Part shown: piece after piece, positions 20,373 through 27,770 of the stretch | How the letters are laid out: every line of letters begins with the position of its first letter | Numbering within the stretch: position 1 is the first letter of the stretch | IMG/VR virus record: IMGVR_UViG_3300010375_000582 | Span: 1-32,555 of that record | Origin: a virus | Strand: one strand, 5' to 3' | Length of the DNA: 32,555 nt | Program-made: the position numbers and the translations under genes | The notes under the pieces: model-generated | The model's input: the letters and a program-made list of their open reading frames with translations, nothing else | Told to the model about the DNA's origin: nothing | Databases searched by the model: none

Positions 20373-21398
20373 ATGAAAAAAAGCACTAAGACATTTGTTA
20401 TTTCGGATGAGACACCAAACCTATTCGGCTTTGTAACCAAGACGGACGGGATTGACCTTTCGGACTTTTTTGAGAACCCGGTTTTATTGTTTAATCACGA
20501 TTATAATAAAGTGATAGGCCAATGGACTGATGTTCGGGTTGAAAGCGGAAAGTTACTTGGTGTTCCTATGTTCGACGAAAGCGACCCCGAGGCCATGTTA
20601 CTATACGGCAAAGTTGAACAGGGTATTTTAAAGGCCTGCAGCGCTGGCCTCACGCCGATTCAGTTCGATGAGCAAAAGAACATCCTTGTAAAATCATCAC
20701 TAAAAGAGGGTACGCTTACGCCCGTTGGAGCCAATAGGAAAGCTATAACGCTAAGCCTGTATGACACCAAAGGTAAAAGCCTTTCAGGTACAGATGTCAA
20801 AGAGTTTCTCTTATCACTTCAACCTACTCAAGCAGACAAACCACAAAATCAAACAATGAAACAAAGCTTAATTAATGCTATGGTCGTGCTGTGTGCAGCG
20901 GCCGGGCAAACAGTCGCCTTGAGCGCAACAGAGGATGAATTTGAGGCCGGGCTAAAAGCTGCAGGCGTGAGATTAAGTGCTTTAACTAATCAGGTCAATT
21001 CACTTGAGCTTTCAGCAAAGTTACTTGCCGGGAAAGAGCTTGATGATTTGCTTACAAATGCTGTAACTGAAAAGTTATTAAGCGCTGCACAAGTGCCAGC
21101 ATTCAGGGCGCTTGGAGAAATGAACATCGAGCAATTAAAGGTCACTCTTTCGGCCATGAAGCCAGCCATTACTAAGCCGGTTGAGCAGCAGCGTACAATC
21201 ACAACTACAACTATTGACCCTAACGACCCAACCGCAAAATGGACTTACGACGAATTTGCCTTGAACGCTCCTGATGAATTGAAAAAAATGCAGGTGAACG
21301 ACAAGGCCCGTTTCGAGCTGCTATTGAGCGCAAAGGTTAAATCAGCCCGTACCAAATACTCAATCGCCGCTGATGACGAACCGGATATGAATATCTAA
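20373..21398 (+). CDS. Prohead protease with fused scaffold domain (Mu gpI-like)
   Basis: This 341-residue protein has a serine-protease N-terminus: H42 in NPVLLFNHDYNKVIGQW, S90 in ACSAGLTPI and E112 in KEGTLTPVGANRKAI, the layout of HK97/U35-type prohead proteases. Residues about 150-341 form a helical, Ala/Leu/Gln-rich scaffold with a TTTTT linker near 278. The protease matures the scaffold and capsid during assembly. An in-frame ATG at 20856 (M162) could start a scaffold-only product, as gpZ is made from within gpI in Mu. It opens the rightward late operon, upstream of the capsid gene. Confidence 0.82.
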   Translation: MKKSTKTFVISDETPNLFGFVTKTDGIDLSDFFENPVLLFNHDYNKVIGQWTDVRVESGKLLGVPMFDESDPEAMLLYGKVEQGILKACSAGLTPIQFDEQKNILVKSSLKEGTLTPVGANRKAITLSLYDTKGKSLSGTDVKEFLLSLQPTQADKPQNQTMKQSLINAMVVLCAAAGQTVALSATEDEFEAGLKAAGVRLSALTNQVNSLELSAKLLAGKELDDLLTNAVTEKLLSAAQVPAFRALGEMNIEQLKVTLSAMKPAITKPVEQQRTITTTTIDPNDPTAKWTYDEFALNAPDELKKMQVNDKARFELLLSAKVKSARTKYSIAADDEPDMNI

Positions 21399-21457
21399 AC
21401 GTGCATTAGTACCCACTATAAACACATAAAAAAGGACAATAAACCACTAAATAAAAC

Positions 21458-22558
21458 ATGAAAAATTATCAAAAAACGATTACAGACCTGCTTTTTAACT
21501 TCATCATGGGGTGTGTTGTAGGTTTGGTTTTACTATTGCCTTTCCGCTATAATCCACTTTACGGCGGCGTTGCGTTCGTAGCTTTTACAATCGTAGCATT
21601 TATCTATTGCTTTTATACCGGCAAATCTATTTTGCCGCGCTGGCTGCTTTACGCTGGCTTGTTAAAGGAAATTTGGATAAGCCGCCTGATGGAAAAATTC
21701 TATCCTACCGCTGCATGGTTGGATAGAGCGCAGGATTTGAGCGGCTCGGTAGAATATAACACTATCAACCTTGCCGAAATTGGAGCTGACCCGGATGTAT
21801 TGGTTAATAACACTTCTTATCCCGTGCCGTTCGCCGAGCGTACCGATGTGCCGCAACAGTTACCGCTTGACTACTATGATACAAAGGGAACGGTCGTAAG
21901 GAACTCCGAGGTGATGCAACTGGCTTACCCTAAAATGGACACCGTTGTAAGACAGCACGGCCAAGCCCTGGCTAAGGAACAAAGTAAAAAAGCTGCCTGG
22001 AACTTTGCCCCGGCTGCAGATGGAGCCTTTACGCCTGTTATAGGTACTGATGTTGGTTTTGATGCCGCTGCACAAGCCGCCGCCGCTTCGGGTTTCCAGT
22101 ACACTTTTACCTTTGAAGTAATCATCCAGTTAGGGCAAAAATTTGACGATATGGATGTTCCACAAGAGGGCCGCGTGTTGGTGTTAAATACACAGCATAA
22201 AGCCGACTTGTTGAAAGCCGACCTGAAATTGTACAAAGCCCTAACTAACCAGGCTAAAGGCGAAATGCTAATGCAATATGGCAGTTTTGACATATACGAT
22301 AGCACCCAAACGCCGACCTACAATGGCTCAACCAAAGCTAAAAAGGCTTATGGTGCAAGCGCTGCAGGTACTGATGCGAAATCTTCTTTTGCTTTCGTAG
22401 ATACCGAGGTAATGCGTTGCAGGGGTACAATGGATATGTTTTCGCGTCTTAAAGACCCGGAAGCCCGTGGCGACATTATCGGTTTCCAGCAACGCTTTTT
22501 AGCGATGTCGTTGCGAGGTAAATACATCGCTGCTATTGTAGACCAAAAGAAACCTTAA
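21458..22558 (+). CDS. Major capsid protein with an N-terminal membrane-helix extension
   Basis: This 366-residue protein has a capsid-like body from about residue 65 (LYAGLLKEIWISRLMEKFYPTA then VEYNTINLAEIGADPDVLVNN) to LAMSLRGKYIAAIVDQ. This matches Bacteroidota phage capsid proteins of the HK97 fold. Ahead of it are two hydrophobic helices, about 11-28 (LLFNFIMGCVVGLVLLLP) and 34-54 (LYGGVAFVAFTIVAFIYCF), not needed for a capsid. They could be a scaffold-like delta domain removed by the upstream protease. There is no second start codon in a good place after the helices. The ATG at 21458 follows AAAAGGAC. Confidence 0.83.
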   Translation: MKNYQKTITDLLFNFIMGCVVGLVLLLPFRYNPLYGGVAFVAFTIVAFIYCFYTGKSILPRWLLYAGLLKEIWISRLMEKFYPTAAWLDRAQDLSGSVEYNTINLAEIGADPDVLVNNTSYPVPFAERTDVPQQLPLDYYDTKGTVVRNSEVMQLAYPKMDTVVRQHGQALAKEQSKKAAWNFAPAADGAFTPVIGTDVGFDAAAQAAAASGFQYTFTFEVIIQLGQKFDDMDVPQEGRVLVLNTQHKADLLKADLKLYKALTNQAKGEMLMQYGSFDIYDSTQTPTYNGSTKAKKAYGASAAGTDAKSSFAFVDTEVMRCRGTMDMFSRLKDPEARGDIIGFQQRFLAMSLRGKYIAAIVDQKKP

Positions 22559-22639
22559 AGATATTCCCAATTAACGCCGAGATACGCCCCCGCATACGTG
22601 CCGGGGCTATCCGGGCGGGAACTTAAAACCACTTAAATC

Positions 22640-23113
22640 ATGTACAGTAAAGTAGAAAAATACCAGGCAGCAAAAGTCTGCTTCGCATTTAATAAAGCGC
22701 AAGACACCTGTTTTGTAACCGGAGATTTGGAGTGTTTCTCCGTTCGCAATCTCGCCGTTAATCACGGTCGCGGCCTTGAGGATAAAACTATAGAGGTTTT
22801 TGAGCGTGACGGCGACGAGGTTACTAATAATGCCGCCGAGGCAAGCGGCTCAACCGCCGATGCAAACACACAGCCTGATTCAAAGCTTGCTAATGACCAG
22901 GCTAACGGCCAAAAATTAAACCAGCAATTTGCTACGGTTAAGCCGGGCGGCACGCCTGTAAAGGCCAAAGCTGAAACTAAACCTACAGCTCCAAAGGCGA
23001 CTAAAGCGCCTGCAGCTCCAAAGGCGACCAAAGCGACTGCAGCTCCAAAAGCCGCGAAATCTGACGTACCGGCAACCGAGCAAAAGGCTGACGAGAAAGG
23101 AGCTGACGCGTAA
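22640..23113 (+). CDS. Ala/Lys/Pro-rich protein downstream of the capsid gene
   Basis: This 157-residue protein has a folded-looking N-terminus (1-60, with CFSVRNLAVNHGRGLEDKTIEVF) and a disordered C-terminal half rich in Ala, Lys, Pro and Thr. The latter holds repeated APKATKAPA-like units encoded by 27-bp repeats (22987-23058). The composition resembles histone H1-like tails, so DNA or capsid-interior binding is possible. It may be a head-associated protein, given its place right after the capsid gene. Function is inferred. It overlaps the next ATG at 23113 by 1 bp. Confidence 0.55.
   Translation: MYSKVEKYQAAKVCFAFNKAQDTCFVTGDLECFSVRNLAVNHGRGLEDKTIEVFERDGDEVTNNAAEASGSTADANTQPDSKLANDQANGQKLNQQFATVKPGGTPVKAKAETKPTAPKATKAPAAPKATKATAAPKAAKSDVPATEQKADEKGADA
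22987..23058 (+). repeat. 27-bp tandem repeat encoding Ala-Pro-Lys units
   Basis: Two full 27-bp units (22987-23013 and 23014-23040) and a third partial, diverged one begin with AGCTCCAAA and encode APKATK(A)PA-type peptides. The copy number may change by slippage. It lies in the disordered tail of the protein at 22640-23113. Confidence 0.7.
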
Positions 23114-23547
23114 TGGACATCATTGTAAGGCGAAAAACCCGCACATCTATTAGCACCATTGGCGTGTTAACGATTATGGGAAATCCATTTACCTGCTTTA
23201 CGCTTGAAGACCAGGACAGGGGGCTTAATAATAAAATGCCTTTGCCTCAAATTAAGATGGCAAAGGTGTTTGGTAAAACCGCCATACCATCGGGACGCTA
23301 CAAGCTGACTATAGACCAAAGCACACGCTTTAACAAAATGATGCCGCACGTGCTGAATGTGCAAGGCTTCGAGGGTATCAGGATTCACAGCGGCAATACC
23401 GCCGCCGATACCGAGGGCTGTTTACTGCTTGGTAAGGATGAGGGTACAAATATCATCACCCGGTCGCGTGAAGCTTTCGCCGAGTTTTATCCCATCTTAA
23501 ACCAGGCGCTAACGCGTGGCGAAGAGGTGTATTTAACCATCGTTTAA
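23113..23547 (+). CDS. DUF5675 family protein, possible lysis enzyme
   Basis: This 144-residue protein shows the DUF5675 pattern: a start MDIIVRRKTRTSISTIG, then TCFTLEDQDRGL, KTAIPSGRYKL, and the core EGIRIHSGNTAADTEGCLLLG (residues about 87-107, split by a Thr/Ala turn). The His...Gly-Cys arrangement recalls the active site of L,D-transpeptidase-like enzymes, but this family has no proven activity that I know. It sits next to the holin/spanin-like gene, so a role in cell-wall cutting is inferred. No signal peptide. Confidence 0.7.
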   Translation: MDIIVRRKTRTSISTIGVLTIMGNPFTCFTLEDQDRGLNNKMPLPQIKMAKVFGKTAIPSGRYKLTIDQSTRFNKMMPHVLNVQGFEGIRIHSGNTAADTEGCLLLGKDEGTNIITRSREAFAEFYPILNQALTRGEEVYLTIV

Positions 23548-23561
23548 ACACCATTAAAATT

Positions 23562-24371
23562 ATGATTCATATTAAAAACTATTTCAAAGAAACTTCGGTC
23601 AGGGTCAAAAAATTTGGCCTTTGGCTTAAAGGGTTAATCGGTACTGCAGCCGCATCGGCGTATATACAAAGTGATGTAAAAACTGCTTTTTATTTATTGC
23701 TCGCCGGTGCCGTCATCACCGGAATATTGGAGCTTTTGCCTCCTGACAACGAACAGACCAGCGGCGACAAGTCGGCACTCAAGGGAGCTGCACCGATAGC
23801 CGCCGCGCTTATAGCGCTGATTTGTCTTGTCAGCTCGTGCAGTGTCATACGCCCCGGCTCTGACACTGTTAAGACTGACAGCACCAAAACCACCTTTACA
23901 CATCAAACGGTTGACGTGAAAGGCGCTAAGGTGACGGCCAGCCTGAACATTGACAGCCTGCTAAAAGCGGCGACTAAAGCCCGTTTAAAACAGCAGTTGG
24001 ATTCGGCAGCTTACGCGCAAAAACTTGCGCAATACAAAGTTGATTCAGCTGCAGCGGCAAAGGCAGGCAAACCATTAACCGAGACCCGCCCCGCCCCGCC
24101 AAAACCGCAAACGCAATACGTTACCGACCCGCAAACAAAGGCGCAATTATCGTACTGGATTGACCAATATGATAACCTGCAGGTGGGTTGCGAAAGTAAA
24201 GACCAGGCTATTGACGTGTTGACTACACAGATAGACCATTTAAAAAGCCAGGTTACGACCAAAACAGTAGTGAGTTATAAAACATCGGTTTGGGCTTACG
24301 TTGTGATGGCTATTGTCGGCGTGCTATCACTCATTTTATTCATCCTGTATCAAACCAAGAAAGGAGCTTAA
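23562..24371 (+). CDS. Multi-TM holin/spanin-like membrane protein with internal lipobox-like motif
   Basis: This 269-residue protein has a basic N-terminus, hydrophobic helices at about 20-35, 41-59 and 75-92, then C93 in a lipobox-like LVSSC. A Thr/Lys/Asp- and Gln-rich region (about 95-240) with coiled-coil potential follows, and a final helix at about 244-263 with a Lys-rich end. The first part looks like a holin, the middle like a spanin lipoprotein, the end like an inner-membrane anchor. It is unusual as one ORF and could be a fused lysis protein. It precedes the sheath gene, whose AAGGAG lies in its 3' end. Confidence 0.55.
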   Translation: MIHIKNYFKETSVRVKKFGLWLKGLIGTAAASAYIQSDVKTAFYLLLAGAVITGILELLPPDNEQTSGDKSALKGAAPIAAALIALICLVSSCSVIRPGSDTVKTDSTKTTFTHQTVDVKGAKVTASLNIDSLLKAATKARLKQQLDSAAYAQKLAQYKVDSAAAAKAGKPLTETRPAPPKPQTQYVTDPQTKAQLSYWIDQYDNLQVGCESKDQAIDVLTTQIDHLKSQVTTKTVVSYKTSVWAYVVMAIVGVLSLILFILYQTKKGA

Positions 24372-24373
24372 CC

Positions 24374-25621
24374 ATGTCAAGACCTAACGTAACTATCAAC
24401 AAGCAAAACGGCAAGCTCGGACGCCGCTCACCGAGTGTGGATGCCGTGTTTGGCTTGTGTATATCAGCCCCGGAAGTTGCTGGCGCTGATAACTTGAAAA
24501 ACGGCACGGTTTACGAGCTGGCCAGCATCCGTGATGCAATTGCAATCGGCATAACCGCCGACTATGATACAGCTAATACAGTGTTGGTTTATCACCATAT
24601 CAACCGTTTTTTTACCCGTAACCCTAATGCCTCCTTAAAGCTCATTACCGCGCCGCAAACCGCCACTTTGGCCGCAATGGCAAGTGTTGCGAACGACTAT
24701 GCCAAAAAGCTTTTGCGTACGATGCAGGGCAAGGTTAAATATTGCGGTATCGCGCGCAACCCTGCAGATGCTTACGAGCCTGTATTAGTTACCGGCCTTG
24801 ATACCGATGTGCTTACTGCAGTAGCAAACGCGCAAGCTTTGTACACCGCCGAATTTGCCTCTTTCCGTTACGCTTCATTCCTTATTGAGGGCCGTAGCTT
24901 TAACGGTACTGCAGCCGCCGCAAAGGACTTGCGTACACTGGACGCGCCGAACGTGTCGGTAACTATAGCCGCTGACCCGGCCATAAGCAACGCCGATGCT
25001 GCCTTTAATGGATATGCAGCCGTTGGCGATGTGTTGGGTATCATAAGCCTGGCAGCTGTGAGCCAAGACCCCGGCGAGCTAAACCCGGCGTTCAACCTCA
25101 ATAACGCTGGTTTAGGTATGTTCCTGACCGCTGGCCTGTCAAGCAATTTGGACATTAACAGCTATGCTGATGCTGACCTCGACACGCTGAATAGTAAGGG
25201 GTATATTTTCCCGGATGTTACTGCAGGTGTTGACGGTTTTTATTTGAGCGATTCGCATACCTGCAGCGCGATTGCAAACAATGACTACGCATACATTGAA
25301 GCTAACCGCACGATTGAAAAGGCTATTTTCTTAGCCCGTACAGCATTGTTGCCAAAGGTTAAATCCCGCGTTTACGTTGACGCCACAACAGGCCAGCTAA
25401 ACGCCGAAGATTGCAAGACGCTGGAAACAACCGGCAAGGGCGCTCTTAAACCTATGCTGGATGGTGGGGATATTTCAGGCGGTATTGATTGCTATGTCGA
25501 CCCTACTCAAAACCTGCTGGCAACGTCGACTTTGAACGTGGAAATTGCGTTCACGCCTGTAAGTATTGCAAGGCAAATCGTGTTAACAATCGGATTTTCA
25601 AACCCTCTTAAAACCGCTTAA
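24374..25621 (+). CDS. Contractile tail sheath protein (DUF2586-like)
   Basis: This 415-residue protein starts at the ATG at 24374, 7 bp after AAGGAG; the longer frame from 24290 lies inside the previous gene. It has the DUF2586 look: MSRPNVTINKQNGKLGRRS start, LKLITAPQTATLAAM, then GIARNP, FLIEGRSFNG, and a C-terminal SRVYVDATTGQL / TLNVEIAFTPVSIARQIVLTIGF pattern split by a Gly-rich turn. The sheath surrounds the tube and contracts on infection. The tube gene starts 2 bp after its stop, as in other myoviruses. Confidence 0.82.
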   Translation: MSRPNVTINKQNGKLGRRSPSVDAVFGLCISAPEVAGADNLKNGTVYELASIRDAIAIGITADYDTANTVLVYHHINRFFTRNPNASLKLITAPQTATLAAMASVANDYAKKLLRTMQGKVKYCGIARNPADAYEPVLVTGLDTDVLTAVANAQALYTAEFASFRYASFLIEGRSFNGTAAAAKDLRTLDAPNVSVTIAADPAISNADAAFNGYAAVGDVLGIISLAAVSQDPGELNPAFNLNNAGLGMFLTAGLSSNLDINSYADADLDTLNSKGYIFPDVTAGVDGFYLSDSHTCSAIANNDYAYIEANRTIEKAIFLARTALLPKVKSRVYVDATTGQLNAEDCKTLETTGKGALKPMLDGGDISGGIDCYVDPTQNLLATSTLNVEIAFTPVSIARQIVLTIGFSNPLKTA

Positions 25622-25623
25622 AA

Positions 25624-26055
25624 ATGGCAAAAGAACAAGCAATTAACGGCCAGGTATATAGCTGGTCAGACATCCGGACAAATATGTTAGGGCGCAACCT
25701 GGTCGGCTTTAGCGAGATTAACTATGGCGATGCGCAAGATACAAAAGGGGTTTACGGTCGCGGTCGTAAAATCATTGGTCGTGTTTCCGGGCCTTATTCG
25801 GCAAATGCAGATATAACCCTTGAAATGGGAGAGCTTGAGGCGCTCATTGCATCGTTGCCAGCCGGTACGACAATTTATGATATAGCGCCGTTTGACATCA
25901 CTGTAGCGTATGTCAACCCTGAGAATATCCTGGTAACTCACATCATACAAGGCTGTGTATTTACCAAGCAAGACAGGGGCGCTAAATCAGGTGATGTAAA
26001 ACAGATTGACTGCAAGCTACCTCTATTCGTTAGCGATATAGATTGGGCTGCATAA
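25624..26055 (+). CDS. Tail tube protein
   Basis: This 143-residue, strand-rich protein starts directly after the sheath gene. Patterns such as YSWSDIRTNMLGR, GRKIIGRVSGPY, ADITLEMGELEALIASLP and HIIQGCVFTKQDRGAKSGD fit tube proteins of Bacteroidota phages. It should polymerise inside the sheath into the DNA channel. Usual tube proteins are 120-180 residues. The 113-bp gap after it holds a hairpin (26110-26134). Confidence 0.78.
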   Translation: MAKEQAINGQVYSWSDIRTNMLGRNLVGFSEINYGDAQDTKGVYGRGRKIIGRVSGPYSANADITLEMGELEALIASLPAGTTIYDIAPFDITVAYVNPENILVTHIIQGCVFTKQDRGAKSGDVKQIDCKLPLFVSDIDWAA

Positions 26056-26109
26056 AATTAAACAACCATTAAACAACCCGCTAAACGCGGAATATCAAAC
26101 AGCGAGTAA

Positions 26110-26134
26110 ACCGCCCGGCAAATGGCTGGGCGGT
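26110..26134 (+). terminator. Weak attenuator-like hairpin after the tail tube gene
   Basis: ACCGCCCGGC (26110-26119) pairs with GGCTGGGCGGT-type sequence (26125-26134), 10 bp with one G-T pair and a 5-nt loop. Only a short ATTTAA follows, so termination would be partial. It may set lower expression of chaperone and baseplate genes than of sheath and tube. The role is inferred. Confidence 0.45.
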
Positions 26135-26168
26135 ATTTAAACAGTACTTAAACACAATTTAAAATACG

Positions 26169-26528
26169 ATGGCAAACGAAAAAGAAACAAAAAAACAATC
26201 TGCACCAGGCAATTTGCCTGGCGGCACTACACAGGCGCAATTGGATGCCTGGAAAACGAAATATGGCGAAGTTCATATTGTGACCGTTCAATTAACAGAT
26301 GATAAAACTATCACTGGTTATTTTAAAAAGCCGGGCCGCGACATATTGGCTAACTGTGTAAATATGTCTACTGAGGGCAAAACCTTTGAGGCCCGTGAAT
26401 TTTTAGCAAACAACACATTTATAGGCGGCGATAGCGAAATTCAAACAAACTTCGACGCGGCGGTGATAACTCAAACTAAGCTTTGGGCCTCGCTAAATTT
26501 TCTCAAAGCGGAGGTTCGGAAGTATTAA
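26169..26528 (+). CDS. Tail assembly chaperone, zero-frame product (gpG-type)
   Basis: This 119-residue protein lies between tail tube and tail proteins, the fixed place of tail chaperones in long-tailed phages. It has a Lys/Gln-rich start, a YGEVHIVTVQLTDDKTITGYFKKPGRD strand region and a helical end. Near its 3' end, a perfectly phased A-AAT-TTT slippery heptamer (26495-26501) lets part of the ribosomes shift to -1 and extend the protein (next entry). Without shift, it stops at 26528. It should act as chaperone for the tape measure. Confidence 0.78.
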   Translation: MANEKETKKQSAPGNLPGGTTQAQLDAWKTKYGEVHIVTVQLTDDKTITGYFKKPGRDILANCVNMSTEGKTFEAREFLANNTFIGGDSEIQTNFDAAVITQTKLWASLNFLKAEVRKY

Positions 26529-26575
26529 ACATTTCCCGGCCTGTTAATAGCCGGGCCGGGAAAGACCTCCTCCGC
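26495..26575 (+). promoter_or_regulatory. Programmed -1 frameshift signal
   Basis: The slippery heptamer A-AAT-TTT (26495-26501) is in phase with the zero frame. A 6-nt spacer follows, then GCGGAGG (26508-26514), which pairs with CCTCCGC (26569-26575). Inside it TTTCCCGGC (26532-26540) pairs with GCCGGGAAA (26555-26563), a 9-bp stem. Heptamer, spacer and stimulating structure have the standard form of -1 frameshift cassettes. An alternative GGAGGT/ACCTCC pairing exists. Confidence 0.75.
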
Positions 26576-26725
26576 AAAGCGGATGGATTGTTAAGGTATC
26601 ACTTTGGTGTAGAAACCGACAACCTATCTGACGAAAAATTCTCACAACTATGGCAGGAATTGCGCTGGGTACTCGAATTTGAGGCTAAGCGCCATTCGTC
26701 CGATAACGAAAAACTAAAACTATGA
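26501..26725 (+). CDS. Tail assembly chaperone, -1 frame extension (gpGT-type)
   Basis: After slippage at 26499-26501 the -1 frame continues to the stop at 26725, adding 74 residues (SQSGGSEVLNISRPVN ... EAKRHSSDNEKLKL) and giving a fusion of 185 residues. The extension is helical and charged. In lambda the matching G-T fusion binds the tape measure and the tube protein. An ATG at 26483 in this frame could give an independent product, but it lies upstream of the slip site and has no Shine-Dalgarno. The end overlaps the next ATG by 4 bp. Confidence 0.72.
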   Translation, partial: SQSGGSEVLNISRPVNSRAGKDLLRKADGLLRYHFGVETDNLSDEKFSQLWQELRWVLEFEAKRHSSDNEKLKL

Positions 26726-27459
26726 CACCGCACAATTTTAACATCGTCGACCTTTATCAAAAGGCCTTTGGTCTTACAGGTATGCGGTTTGCCATTACCG
26801 ATCGTTTGGTTGCTGGTATAGGTCGTGAAGCCGTTGCAGCTGGCGAATTTGCAGCCGGGCGCGCGCTTAATGACCTTACCAGGGCCGGACATTTTCCGGG
26901 CTATATTCAAAACGGGTTTGACAGCGCGGATATTCAAACAATCCCGCTTCGTAAAACCGCAATCACCAGCGTTTTAGGCACGCCAATTTTTGAGCAAATC
27001 ACACTTACTATACCGCCTGTTCTACAAAATGGCCTCGTGATAGCCGACGAGGTGCAATATACTTTCCCATACTGGCCGCTGTTCGACATTACCGGGCAAA
27101 ACATTATTGTTAAAACGCCGGGGCCGGGCCGTAAAGGTCAGATAAAGGAGTATATCACCGAGGACGATTCTGCGATAACAATACGAGGTTTTTGCATCAA
27201 CGAGGGTTCATGGGAATATCCGGAAAAGCAGGTGCAGGATTTAAAGCGCGTTATCAATACCAAAAAGGCTTTGGGCATCACTTCACAGGTTATCAACTTG
27301 CTTGATATTCACAATATCGTTATTGAAAGCTGGAGCTTTCCATCTATTGAGGGCGTCGAAAACGTGCAACCTTTCGAGCTGCAGTGTACCTCTGATTACC
27401 CGGTTGAGCTTGAGATTAAATCAATGAAAACCCGTCAACCTATCGTACAAGGATTATGA
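26722..27459 (+). CDS. DUF6046-like tail protein
   Basis: This 245-residue, strand-rich protein fits the DUF6046 proteins of Bacteroidota phages: an N-terminal FGLTGMRFAIT region, a core LPLRKT-like segment (TIPLRKTAITSVLGTPIFEQIT), KTPGPGRKGQIKEYITEDDSAITIRGF, and YPEKQVQDLKRV. Such proteins are encoded between tail chaperone and baseplate genes and are probably part of the tube-baseplate joint, the place of DNA-circularisation or gp53-like proteins in other phages. It overlaps both neighbours by 4 bp. Confidence 0.7.
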   Translation: MTPHNFNIVDLYQKAFGLTGMRFAITDRLVAGIGREAVAAGEFAAGRALNDLTRAGHFPGYIQNGFDSADIQTIPLRKTAITSVLGTPIFEQITLTIPPVLQNGLVIADEVQYTFPYWPLFDITGQNIIVKTPGPGRKGQIKEYITEDDSAITIRGFCINEGSWEYPEKQVQDLKRVINTKKALGITSQVINLLDIHNIVIESWSFPSIEGVENVQPFELQCTSDYPVELEIKSMKTRQPIVQGL

Positions 27460-27770
27460 GAGCAGTGATAGTACAAAACCGTCAAAACGTTATTGACCTC
27501 GCTACGCAATACTATGGCCGCGCAAGCGCCCTGGTTGACTTTTGCGATGATAACAATTTAGAGTTAGACAGCAATGTTGCGGCTGGCTCTACGGTTCTGA
27601 TACGCGACGATTACCCCGCAAATGCGGATGCCGAGTATGCTGATTACATCAAGATTGCCGGTATAGTCATAGTCAGCCTATCCAGCGCCGACGATGACGA
27701 GTATAGCGCATTAGGCACAAACAATAACGAATTCATCATAACCAACGACAATAATTACATACAGTCATAA
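27456..27770 (+). CDS. LysM-like baseplate protein (gpX-like)
   Basis: This 104-residue protein begins with NRQNVIDLATQYYGRASALVDFCDDNNLELDSNVAAGSTVLI (split around residue 25), the LysM or P2 gpX pattern of a helix-strand unit that binds peptidoglycan or structures the baseplate hub. The C-terminal half is acidic and variable. It overlaps both neighbouring genes by 1-4 bp, showing a tight tail operon. Confidence 0.6.
   Translation: MRAVIVQNRQNVIDLATQYYGRASALVDFCDDNNLELDSNVAAGSTVLIRDDYPANADAEYADYIKIAGIVIVSLSSADDDEYSALGTNNNEFIITNDNNYIQS

Noticed and set aside
22559-22639. GC-rich inverted segments after the capsid gene as a terminator
   Set aside because: The possible pairings are short and imperfect and no T-run follows; the gap shows nothing convincing.
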